From Pseudomonadota bacterium (GTDB lineage Bacteria > Pseudomonadota > Gammaproteobacteria > Burkholderiales > Methylophilaceae): DNA of 13,729 nt. Position 1 is the stretch's first letter, and every line of letters starts with the position of its first letter. A program made the translations under genes and the position numbers. This document shows positions 8,401 through 13,729 of this stretch, in pieces. The notes under the pieces were generated by a model. The model saw only the letters and a program-made list of their open reading frames with translations, was not told the origin of the DNA and made no database searches. Location: assembly GCA_029549705.1 (NCBI GenBank), contig JAKPIR010000378.1, positions 1 to 13,729 on the forward strand, given 5' to 3'.

Positions 8401-8510
8401 CCTCCACGCTGCTAAGCTTGTTGGTGATACCTGTGGCCTATACGTTAATTGATGATGTGCAGCAATGGATTCGAAAAATCTTCATCACATCCAAACATCA
8501 AGTGACATAA
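5436..8510 (+). CDS. RND efflux pump, inner-membrane permease (AcrB/HAE1-like)
   Basis: A proton-driven inner-membrane transporter of 1024 residues, the usual full length for the family. The layout is helix 1 at about residues 13-33, a first large periplasmic domain (about 35-330), a helix bundle (about 335-500), a second periplasmic domain (about 535-845) and the last helices. The proton-relay residues are present: D399-D400 in VVGVLVDDAIVEVENI (helix 4), K915 in LMGIATKNSILLVEY (helix 10), and the Arg pair R946/R948 in HKRARPIIMTT. The pump should therefore be active. Helix 4 is of the HAE1 drug/amphiphile type, and I see no methionine relay or other metal-pump hallmark, though I did not check this by alignment. 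It overlaps the adaptor gene by 4 bp and ends the operon. The substrate is unknown. Confidence 0.95.
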   Translation: MNISSWSIKNPVPAMILFMLLCLAGSMSFNSMKVQNFPDLDLPTVTVNASLPGASPDQLETQVARKIENAVAKLQGLRHIYTTIQDGSVAITAEFRLEKPVQEAVDDVRSAVSEVRADLPNDLREPIVSKLNIVGAPILAFTIASDRMDAEALSWFVDDALTKKLLSVKGVGSISRVGGVNRQIWVELDTAKMQSLNATAADISRQLGLIQLEVAGGVTKISGSEQPIRTMAKVKSADELANMEIALTDGRKVRLNQVANVIDTIAEPKSAAFLDGKSVIGFEVSRSKGASELEVGAGVYKVLEEIKLKHPDFKITEAFNFVQPVQDEFDASMTMLYEGAILAVLVVFLFLRDFRATFVSAVALPLSVIPAFIGMKYMGFSVNIVTLLALSLVVGVLVDDAIVEVENIVRHLRMGKTPFEAALIATEEIGLAVVATTFTLIAVFLPTAFMDGIPGKFFKQFGWTAAFAIFASLLVARLLTPMMAAYLMRPAKHTVTKDGAIMRVYMKLARWCVSHRLITSVLAIGFFIGSISLIPLLPKGFVPADDNSQTQVRIELAPGATLAQTVAISEQARLILKDIQHVNSIYTTVGGGAAGSDPFAGSGTTEARKSTLTIQLDPRGQRPKKQVIETEMREKLKALPGVRLGVGLEGSGEKYVLALTSEDSVALASAASAVEKDLRKIQGLGNIASSAALVRQEIIVKPDFAAAADLGVTSNAIGETLRIATVGDYEQLLPKLNLEQRQVPIVVKLNNAGRQDLSTLGKLAVPSTHGGSVPLEQVATLQMSSGPAVISRYDRSRNVQFNIELSGLPIGDAANAIKKLPAIQHLPAGVAQAELGDAEMMGELFASFGIAMLTGVLCIYFVLVLLFKDFLQPITILIALPLSLGGAFLALLVAGKALSMPSLIGLVMLMGIATKNSILLVEYAIMARRDHGMTRFEAIMDACHKRARPIIMTTIAMTAGMLPVALTLGAGDGSFRSPMAVSVIGGLLTSTLLSLLVIPVAYTLIDDVQQWIRKIFITSKHQVT

Positions 8511-8583
8511 AAAAACTTTTAAAACCTAAAATAGGCCATATAAAAACTTGTTTTCAGCCTCATTTGCGTTACAACCTTTTTCG

Positions 8584-8622
8584 ATGCTCTGGAAGCCTTA
8601 TAAATAAAGGCTTTCAGAGCAT
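8584..8622. repeat. Long inverted repeat (16-bp stem, 7-nt loop)
   Basis: The arms ATGCTCTGGAAGCCTT (8584-8599) and AAGGCTTTCAGAGCAT (8607-8622) pair over 16 bp with one G-U wobble; the loop is ATAAATA. The stem is flanked by a T5 run on the left (8577-8581) and an A7 run on the right (8623-8629), which could extend it. This is the reverse of a bidirectional intrinsic terminator: neither strand has a U run after the hairpin. It lies 73 bp past the pump stop codon and could stabilise or terminate (Rho-assisted) the efflux mRNA. Confidence 0.6.
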
Positions 8623-8702
8623 AAAAAAATCCTCGAGAGATTCGCAACACATTTTTACGTGAATGCTGCACTTTTTTATGCAACAACACACATAGCCAGG
8701 TT

Positions 8703-8731
8703 TTGGAATTCACAGCTATAAACGTTATACT
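8703..8731 (+). promoter_or_regulatory. Sigma70-like promoter for the hldD operon
   Basis: TTGGAA (8703-8708, 4/6 to TTGACA), a 17-bp spacer and TATACT (8726-8731, 5/6 to TATAAT). Transcription would begin near 8738, giving a leader of about 157 nt before hldD that includes the possible 23-codon ORF. It is the best promoter match I found by eye in the gap and is well placed for the hldD-gmhA-hldE-waaF run. Confidence 0.5.
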
Positions 8732-8783
8732 GTTGCCTTTAATCGTTGAGCAAAAACGGCTACGGTTTATTAAAAAAATCCTC

Positions 8784-8855
8784 ATGAAAAATATCATCTT
8801 CAATTTTTTATTGGGCGCATTTAACGCTACCGTTAAATGGTTAAAACGTAAGTAA
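8784..8855 (+). CDS. Possible microprotein (23 aa) in the hldD leader
   Basis: ATG to TAA encodes MKNIIFNFLLGAFNATVKWL followed by KRK. The peptide has a short hydrophobic or amphipathic stretch and a strongly basic end, the shape of small membrane-active or leader peptides. It lies downstream of the predicted promoter and 39 bp before hldD. Against it: no Shine-Dalgarno sequence precedes the ATG (the upstream bases are AAATCCTC), and ORFs this short arise easily by chance. I do not recognise it. It may be a leader peptide, a small membrane protein, or nothing. Confidence 0.25.
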   Translation: MKNIIFNFLLGAFNATVKWLKRK

Positions 8856-8894
8856 ATTTTTGCACTTGCTATTCACCAATACAGGCCAAACGCT

Positions 8895-9884
8895 ATGATT
8901 GTCATTACCGGCGGCGCAGGCATGATAGGCTCTATCATCGCCTGGCATCTTAATACCAAACTCGGACGCAGTGATTTAGTCATTGTTGATAGCATTACCC
9001 ACCCCGAGCAATGGCAGAACCTCGTACACCGCCAATATGCCCAATATTTTGATAAAGACGCGCTGTTGCCATGGCTAGAAGGCCGAAAAGATATTGAAGC
9101 CATCATCCACATGGGCGCCATCAGTGCCACCACTGAGCGTGATTTCAATAAACTGGTAGACACCAACATCCATTACAGTCAAAATTTATGGACGTGGTGT
9201 GCAAACAACAACGTGCCTTTCTTTTACGCAAGCTCAGCCGCCACTTATGGCGATGGCAATTTAGGCTATAACGATGCCAGCATTGAAAACTTACGTCCGC
9301 TCAATGGGTATGGTTACTCAAAACACTTTTTTGACCAATGGGCTTTGCGCCAAGTGAAAGAAAATGCGCCGCAGCCGCCAAGTTGGGCGGGCTTTAAATT
9401 CTTTAACGTGTATGGCCCCAACGAATATCACAAAGAACGCATGGCGAGTGTGGCTTTTCACACCTTTAACCAATTTAGCCAAACCGGCACCATGAAGTTG
9501 TTTAAAGGCACCAAAGCCGGGGTTGAAGACGGCATGCAAATGCGCGATTTTGTTTATGTGAAAGATGCTGCCAGTGTGGTAGCGCACTTTATGCAAGCGG
9601 CGCATCACGAAAAGCCGATTCAAAATGGTATCTACAACATCGGTACGGGCCATGCCCGCAGCTTTAAAGATTTGGCGCTGAGTGTCATGCATAGCATGGG
9701 CCGCGAACCGCATATTACCTACATCGACATGCCAGAAGACTTGCAGGGCAAATACCAGTACTTCACCGAAGCTTCAATGACTAAGCTAAAAGCAGCGGGC
9801 TACACCGAGCCCTTCACCAGCTTAGAAGATGGTGTAAAAGATTATGTGCAAAATTATTTATTAAAGCCAGATGCTTATTGTTAA
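8895..9884 (+). CDS. hldD: ADP-L-glycero-D-manno-heptose 6-epimerase
   Basis: Converts ADP-D-glycero-beta-D-manno-heptose to the L,D form, the last step in making the nucleotide-activated heptose of the LPS inner core; cytoplasmic and NADP-dependent. It is an extended short-chain dehydrogenase of 329 residues. The nucleotide-binding GGAGMIGS is at 6-13, D32 ends strand 2, the active-site region YASSAATYG is at 111-119, and the catalytic Tyr/Lys pair is Y139-x3-K143 in NGYGYSK. The second catalytic Lys of this family matches K180 in NEYHKERMAS. The rest (FKGTKAGVEDGMQMRDFVYV, IYNIGTGHARSFKDLA) is characteristic of HldD/RfaD rather than of other sugar epimerases. It is slightly longer than the E. 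coli protein (about 310). A weak AGG lies 9 nt before the ATG. It heads the heptose operon. Confidence 0.97.
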   Translation: MIVITGGAGMIGSIIAWHLNTKLGRSDLVIVDSITHPEQWQNLVHRQYAQYFDKDALLPWLEGRKDIEAIIHMGAISATTERDFNKLVDTNIHYSQNLWTWCANNNVPFFYASSAATYGDGNLGYNDASIENLRPLNGYGYSKHFFDQWALRQVKENAPQPPSWAGFKFFNVYGPNEYHKERMASVAFHTFNQFSQTGTMKLFKGTKAGVEDGMQMRDFVYVKDAASVVAHFMQAAHHEKPIQNGIYNIGTGHARSFKDLALSVMHSMGREPHITYIDMPEDLQGKYQYFTEASMTKLKAAGYTEPFTSLEDGVKDYVQNYLLKPDAYC

Positions 9885-9902
9885 AAAGGATGGTTGCCGC
9901 TC

Positions 9903-10466
9903 ATGAAATATGTTGAATATTTACAAGGTGAACACGCCGCCCACATGGCGATGTTCAATGCCCTTGCGCCGCTTTTTCCAACCATCAGCGATGTGGGCAT
10001 CGCCATGCAAAACACTATTCAAAATGGCGGAAAAATCCTCATTATGGGTAACGGCGGTAGCGCGGCAGATAGCCAACATATTGCGGCAGAAATTGTCGGC
10101 CGTTATAAAAAAGAACGTAAAGGCATGCCTGCCATTGCCTTAACCACGGATACTTCAATTCTTACCTCTGTTGGCAACGATTACGGTTACGATTATATTT
10201 TCGCGCGCCAAATTGAAGCCCTATGCCGCCCAGAAGACTTGGTGATTGGCATTACCACTTCTGGCAACAGCGCAAACGTAGTCCGTGCGATTGAAGCAGC
10301 AAAGGCGATAGGCTCTACTACAGTTGGTATGACAGGTGGCACCGGTGGCAAACTGAAGGATTTATGTGATTTTAGCTTGGTCATGCCGTCAAATGTCACG
10401 GCAAGAATTCAAGAAGCGCATATTTTTGTGGGGCATTCTCTTTGCGAAATTCTAGAAAGTGATTAA
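9903..10466 (+). CDS. gmhA: Sedoheptulose 7-phosphate isomerase
   Basis: Isomerises sedoheptulose 7-phosphate to D-glycero-D-manno-heptose 7-phosphate, the first step of the heptose pathway. It is a SIS-domain protein of 187 residues, close to the E. coli length (192). Visible signatures are GNGGSAADSQHIAAE at 49-63 and ITTSGNSANV (phosphate-binding Ser-rich loop). H59, E63, Q170 and H178 stand exactly where the Zn ligands of E. coli GmhA do (H61, E65, Q172, H180, all offset by two). The start is uncertain: ATG 9903 is 12 nt after AAGGA, while an in-frame TTG at 9894 is only 3 nt after it; the ATG fits the family length better. The DiaA paralogue is the main alternative, but the flanking hldD and hldE make GmhA by far the likelier reading. 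Confidence 0.93.
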   Translation: MKYVEYLQGEHAAHMAMFNALAPLFPTISDVGIAMQNTIQNGGKILIMGNGGSAADSQHIAAEIVGRYKKERKGMPAIALTTDTSILTSVGNDYGYDYIFARQIEALCRPEDLVIGITTSGNSANVVRAIEAAKAIGSTTVGMTGGTGGKLKDLCDFSLVMPSNVTARIQEAHIFVGHSLCEILESD

Positions 10467-10469
10467 CAC

Positions 10470-10511
10470 CCTTGATTAAACGAATAAGATTATCAAGGTA
10501 AAGGCTACCTT
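10470..10511 (+). promoter_or_regulatory. Two mutually exclusive hairpins before hldE
   Basis: In the 47-bp gmhA-hldE gap, CCTTGAT (10470-10476) can pair with ATCAAGG (10492-10498), while AAGGTA (10495-10500) can instead pair with TACCTT (10506-10511). The two stems share AAGG 10495-10498, so only one can form at a time. The hldE start (10514) is 2 nt past the second stem, and the A/G-rich stretch that must serve as its ribosome binding site (10495-10504) lies in the stem and loop. This could modulate hldE translation; it may equally be incidental. Confidence 0.35.
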
Positions 10512-10513
10512 TC

Positions 10514-11971
10514 ATGCATCAAAAACTCACTGAAACCGTCAAACAATTTGGCAGCAAACCCCTACACGCATTGGTGATTGGCGATGTAATGCTAGACCGT
10601 TACATCATGGGGGAAGTCAGCCGCATCTCGCCTGAAGCGCCGGTGCCGATTGTTTTACTAAAATCTCAAGAAGACCGCATTGGCGGCGCGGCTAATGTTG
10701 CGGCCAACCTTGCCCTGCTCAACATTAAAACGCACATCATTGGCTGTGTAGGCCATGATAACGAAGCAAACATCTTGCTGGATTTAATGACTAAAATCGG
10801 CATAGAATGTAGCCAAATACTGCGCTCAACTCACCGCCCTACCATCGCAAAAACACGCATTCTTGGCGGACACCAGCAAATGATGCGCTTAGACCAAGAA
10901 GACAGCAGCGTTTTTACCATTGATGAAAATGCACAACTCATTGCAACGATTGATGCACAAATACGCTTAAAACCAGCGGTTGTCATTTTATCGGATTACG
11001 CAAAAGGATTATTGACGACGCAAACCAGTCAGCATGTCATCAGTCAATGCAAATTACACAACATTCCCGTGTTGGTTGACCCAAAAGGCAAAGATTACAG
11101 CAAATACATGGGCGCTACTGCGCTAACACCCAACAAAAAAGAAACTGCTGAAGCCTGTGATACCACCATCAATGACCCAACATTAATCGCAAAAGCAACG
11201 CAACTTAAACAAAAGTTAAAGCTAGAATTTTTAGCAGTCACCCGCGGTGAAGAAGGCATTACCCTCATCGAAAAAGACCATCATCACCTACCTGCCATCG
11301 CCAAGCAGGTTTTTGATGTATCAGGCGCGGGCGACACGGTAATTGCGACTTTGGCTGCTGGCTTAATACACCAGCTAGCCCCAATAGAAGCGCTAGAACT
11401 TGCCAATATTGCTGCTGCCGTGGTAGTTGGCAAGGTAGGCACCGTTCCCATCACCCAGCAGGATTTACTTGAAGCCTTAAATACGCAGCAGGGTAATGAG
11501 CAGGCGCATAAAATTGGTGATTTAGCGCAAATCATGCAAAAAGTGGACGCCTGGAAAAAACAGCAACTCAAAATTGTATTCACCAATGGCTGTTTTGATT
11601 TATTGCATGCAGGCCATGTAACATATTTAGAGCAAGCCAAAAAACGAGGTGACAAGCTCATTTTGGGCCTCAATACCGACCGCTCAGTGAGCGCACTCAA
11701 AGGACCCACCCGGCCTGTGGTCAATGAAAATGACCGCGCACGCGTGCTTGCCGCACTTGAATCAGTGGATGCTGTTATTTTATTTGATGAAGAAACCCCC
11801 CTAAATCTCATTAACGCCATTCAGCCAAATGTTATCGCCAAAGGTAGTGATTACACGGCAGCACAGGTCGTGGGAGGCAGAGAGGTGCAAAGTTGGGGGG
11901 GCGAAATTGCGCTGATTGATTTAGTTGAAGGACGCAGCACGAGCAACATCATCAACAAAATGAACGCGTAA
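10514..11971 (+). CDS. hldE: Bifunctional heptose 7-phosphate kinase / heptose 1-phosphate adenylyltransferase
   Basis: Phosphorylates D-glycero-beta-D-manno-heptose 7-phosphate at C1, and after the phosphatase step adds AMP to give the ADP-sugar. The 485 residues hold both domains, as in E. coli HldE (477). The PfkB/ribokinase-type kinase covers about 1-320, with RIGGAANVAANLALL at 55-69 and the catalytic signature DVSGAGDTVIATLAAG at 268-283 (base D274). The nucleotidyltransferase covers about 350-485, with FTNGCFDLLHAGHV at 356-369 (the HxGH motif is H365-A-G-H368) and GRSTSNII at 473-480. Both active sites appear intact, so this is not the split HldA/HldC form. The TAA stop abuts the ATG of waaF with no gap, so translation is probably coupled. 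A run of seven G occurs at 11895-11901 within the C-terminal domain, with the frame intact. Confidence 0.97.
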   Translation: MHQKLTETVKQFGSKPLHALVIGDVMLDRYIMGEVSRISPEAPVPIVLLKSQEDRIGGAANVAANLALLNIKTHIIGCVGHDNEANILLDLMTKIGIECSQILRSTHRPTIAKTRILGGHQQMMRLDQEDSSVFTIDENAQLIATIDAQIRLKPAVVILSDYAKGLLTTQTSQHVISQCKLHNIPVLVDPKGKDYSKYMGATALTPNKKETAEACDTTINDPTLIAKATQLKQKLKLEFLAVTRGEEGITLIEKDHHHLPAIAKQVFDVSGAGDTVIATLAAGLIHQLAPIEALELANIAAAVVVGKVGTVPITQQDLLEALNTQQGNEQAHKIGDLAQIMQKVDAWKKQQLKIVFTNGCFDLLHAGHVTYLEQAKKRGDKLILGLNTDRSVSALKGPTRPVVNENDRARVLAALESVDAVILFDEETPLNLINAIQPNVIAKGSDYTAAQVVGGREVQSWGGEIALIDLVEGRSTSNIINKMNA

Positions 11972-12994
11972 ATGACTGAAAAAATCCTCATTTTGGGCCC
12001 GGCATGGGTGGGTGATATGGTGCTGGCACAAAGCCTCTTTAAAACACTTAAAACCAACAAACCAAACTGCATCATTGATGTGGCAGCCCCGGCATGGACA
12101 CTACCACTGCTGGAGCGTATGCCAGAAGTCTCAAGCACAATCGCACTGCCGTTTAAGCATGGCGAATTAGCCTTGTGGAAACGCATACGCTTCGGTAGAA
12201 GCCTAAAAAACCAAGGGTATACACAGAGCATCATTCTTACCAATTCACTTAAATCGGCGATATTGCCTTGGGCGGCAGGCATTAAAAAACGCACCAGTTA
12301 CTTAGGTGAAACACGCTATGGTTTAATCAATGACATTCGTCAACTTGATAAAGCCAAACTAAAAAAAACCGTCGATCGCTTTGTCAATTTAGGGTTAGAA
12401 CACAATCAACAACTTCCAACACCTATCCCAAACCCTGTACTGCTTGCCAATCGTGAAAATGCAATTAACGCGCTCAAAAACCTAGGGCTAAACTTACCCA
12501 CAACCAAAATTTTAGGGCTTTGCCCAGGTGCAGAATACGGCGAGGCTAAACGTTGGCCGGCAGCGTATTATGCAGAAGTTGCCAACGATGCAATCGATAA
12601 AGGTTGGGCCGTCTGGCTGTTTGGTTCTGATAAAGATATCTCAGTAACTAGTTCAATCAATCAACTAACAAACAATCGTAGTACCGATTTTGGCGGAAAA
12701 ACCAAACTGGCTGAAGCCATTGACCTCATGTCGCTTTGCAACACTATAATAAGCAATGACTCAGGATTAATGCACGTTGCAGCTGCATTGGATAAAAAAC
12801 TGATCTCAATTTATGGCTCCTCAGACCCGAGCCATACGCCACCAATGCATCCAAATGCAGTAATAAAATATCTTAGTTTGGAATGTAGCCCCTGTTTCAA
12901 GAGAGAATGTCCATTTCATAGTGCAGAGCTTCGTCTGAAATGCCTAAAAGAAATTAAACCTCAATCAGTAATTGACTCAATTTTTACCCATTAG
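11972..12994 (+). CDS. waaF: LPS heptosyltransferase II (GT9)
   Basis: Adds the second L,D-heptose to heptosyl-Kdo2-lipid A at the inner face of the inner membrane, using the ADP-heptose made by the preceding genes. The 340 residues agree closely with E. coli WaaF from memory: ILGPAWVGDMVLAQSL at 7-22 (D15 as the candidate catalytic base), VAAPAW, LPNS-like LTNSLKSA at 89-96, GETRYGLINDIR at 112-123, CPGAEYGEAKRWP at 184-196 and TIISNDSGLMHVAAAL at 258-273. WaaC is the main alternative but lacks this set of motifs. Near the end four Cys occur as C305-x2-C308-x4-C313-x10-C324, absent from the E. coli enzyme as I recall it. The ATG follows the hldE stop directly. Base composition becomes more A+T-rich in the last 300 bp. 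Confidence 0.95.
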   Translation: MTEKILILGPAWVGDMVLAQSLFKTLKTNKPNCIIDVAAPAWTLPLLERMPEVSSTIALPFKHGELALWKRIRFGRSLKNQGYTQSIILTNSLKSAILPWAAGIKKRTSYLGETRYGLINDIRQLDKAKLKKTVDRFVNLGLEHNQQLPTPIPNPVLLANRENAINALKNLGLNLPTTKILGLCPGAEYGEAKRWPAAYYAEVANDAIDKGWAVWLFGSDKDISVTSSINQLTNNRSTDFGGKTKLAEAIDLMSLCNTIISNDSGLMHVAAALDKKLISIYGSSDPSHTPPMHPNAVIKYLSLECSPCFKRECPFHSAELRLKCLKEIKPQSVIDSIFTH

Positions 12995-13132
12995 ATTTTA
13001 TTTAATTTCGCATTAACATTAGATGTCACCAAAGAAAATTAGATCCTATTAAATTTAGCAACATATACTTATTATCGTACGGTAAAGAAGTTTCAAGATT
13101 AATCTTATGCGGAATACACGCAAATGAAAATT
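12995..13132. other. A+T-rich convergent gap
   Basis: The stop codons of waaF and the minus-strand glycosyltransferase face each other across 138 bp. The gap is A+T-rich and contains a perfect 12-bp palindrome, AAGATTAATCTT (13095-13106), but no hairpin with a U tract on either strand. No gene or RNA is recognised. Confidence 0.5.
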
Positions 13133-13729
13133 TCACCTAAGTCGAATCAGCGTATCTTTCAGTGTCATTTTCTGACCAACTTTTATTTGTTGCCTTACTT
13201 TAAGCACTTCAGGAATTTTTAATATGGCCAAGCCAAAACCCTTTAAATTTACAAGGTCTAGTAGCAACAACTCTCCCAATAGCTGCAATATTGATAAAGG
13301 AATATTACTTAACAGCAACTGAGCAGAAGAAAGATGCACCCACTCCAACAAATAACGATTTCTACGCCTAATACTCTTAACATATTTGAATTTCACGTTG
13401 GATCGGATTGACCCTAAACTTTGATGAACAATATATACGCTTGGCTCAAAGTAACTAGGCCAGCCCCTGCGCCATGCACGTAATCCTAAGTCATAATCTT
13501 CGCTATAAAATGGTTTATAAATTGGGTGAAATCCATTCAATGCTTGAAACATAGACTTTCTGACCATAAAAGAACCACCATGTGCATAAGCCGTTGCTAG
13601 TTTCTCGGCACTCTTTCGCCTATTCAATGCATCGTTCAAATTCCATGGCATCAGTTTCAATGTGCCCGCCTTGAATTGGCGAAGGTTCCATGAATGCCTT
13701 TTAACCCCCCCCCGCTCATCATAGATAAG
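13133..13729 (-). CDS. Family 2 glycosyltransferase, C-terminal part (runs off the window)
   Basis: The last 198 codons of a GT2 (GT-A fold) glycosyltransferase; the frame is open to the right edge, so the start lies beyond it and the in-frame TTG at 13660 is not the true start. Visible signatures, numbered from the edge, are an HGGSFMVRK stretch at about 50-58, the acidic motif FYSEDYDLGLRAWRRGW at about 74-90 with E77-D78 as the likely base region, and H102 in a VYIVHQSLGS segment; this pattern is common in rhamnosyl- and related transferases that extend LPS core or O-antigen. The end is basic and hydrophobic, suggesting membrane association. On the coding strand a run of nine G (13705-13713) encodes part of ERGGVK near the edge, with the frame intact. 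The region is A+T-rich, as polysaccharide clusters often are. Donor and acceptor are unknown. Confidence 0.88.
   Translation of the reverse strand, partial: LIYDERGGVKRHSWNLRQFKAGTLKLMPWNLNDALNRRKSAEKLATAYAHGGSFMVRKSMFQALNGFHPIYKPFYSEDYDLGLRAWRRGWPSYFEPSVYIVHQSLGSIRSNVKFKYVKSIRRRNRYLLEWVHLSSAQLLLSNIPLSILQLLGELLLLDLVNLKGFGLAILKIPEVLKVRQQIKVGQKMTLKDTLIRLR

Larger units (their letters stand above)
8511..8894. other. Intergenic region between the RND pump and hldD
   Basis: This 384-bp region is A+T-rich and holds no convincing long gene. It contains a long inverted repeat (8584-8622), a sigma70-like promoter (8703-8731) and a possible 23-codon ORF (8784-8855), each listed separately. No hairpin followed by a T run is seen, so the way the efflux transcript ends is unclear. 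A 13-base direct repeat, TAAAAAAATCCTC, occurs at 8622-8634 and 8771-8783. Confidence 0.6.

Noticed and set aside
8584..8629. Intrinsic bidirectional terminator
   Set aside because: The flanking runs are T before and A after the stem, so neither strand gives hairpin followed by U run.
8622..8783. 13-base direct repeat TAAAAAAATCCTC (8622-8634 and 8771-8783) as a mobile-element target duplication
   Set aside because: There is no transposase or terminal inverted repeat between the copies, and similar AAAAATCCTCAT strings recur in the window as ordinary Lys-Ile-Leu codons, so chance in A-rich DNA is sufficient.
8519..8803. 94-codon minus-strand ORF in the pump-hldD gap
   Set aside because: It runs across the inverted repeat and promoter, has low-complexity A+T-driven composition, and resembles no family.
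9894..9902. TTG start three codons upstream for gmhA
   Set aside because: Only 3 nt from AAGGA; the ATG at 9903 fits the family better, although its spacing of 12 nt is long, so the start stays uncertain.
11895..11901. Seven-G run in hldE as a phase-variation tract
   Set aside because: It is short, encodes the conserved-looking SWGGE stretch, and hldE is a housekeeping LPS gene, so switching is unlikely.
13133..13660. Complete small glycosyltransferase starting at TTG 13660
   Set aside because: The frame continues open through the window edge with sensible sequence, and the GT2 N-terminal half is missing, so this is a truncated view of a longer gene.

Overview
The window looks like a chromosomal segment from a Gram-negative proteobacterium of moderate G+C. 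It has an outer-membrane efflux lipoprotein, an RND pump, and L,D-heptose synthesis genes for the LPS inner core. The gene families and the A/T-leaning codon use suggest a betaproteobacterium, perhaps of the Methylophilaceae type, but that placement is inference and was not tested.

Layout. (1) Bases 1-1142: the tail of an unidentified + strand gene, a gene-free stretch with several short hairpins, and a minus-strand pair, a four-helix DUF2975 membrane protein followed by a small Cro/C1-type HTH regulator. This resembles the Bacillus YoaS/YozG pairing. (2) Bases 1143-1245: a divergent intergenic region with a strong Fur-box-like sequence (15 of 19 bases match the classical consensus). (3) Bases 1246-8510: five co-directional genes. 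They are an unrecognised exported protein, a protein with a TonB-like N-terminal anchor but no recognisable TonB C-terminal domain, and a complete tripartite RND efflux system (outer-membrane lipoprotein, lipoprotein adaptor, inner-membrane pump). The last three overlap by ATGA junctions. (4) Bases 8511-8894: a non-coding region with a long inverted repeat, a good sigma70-like promoter and a possible 23-codon ORF. (5) Bases 8895-12994: hldD, gmhA, hldE and waaF, which make ADP-L-glycero-D-manno-heptose and attach the second heptose to lipid A-Kdo2. The phosphatase GmhB is not in the window. (6) Bases 12995-13729: an A+T-rich convergent gap and the C-terminal part of a family 2 glycosyltransferase on the minus strand, running off the end and carrying a run of nine G.

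How the parts may work together. The right half is ordinary LPS core biosynthesis. The left half is less usual: a Fur-like operator lies between a membrane-protein/HTH pair and a cluster that joins two uncharacterised envelope proteins to an RND pump. One reading is an iron- or metal-responsive export system, but nothing in the sequence identifies the substrate.
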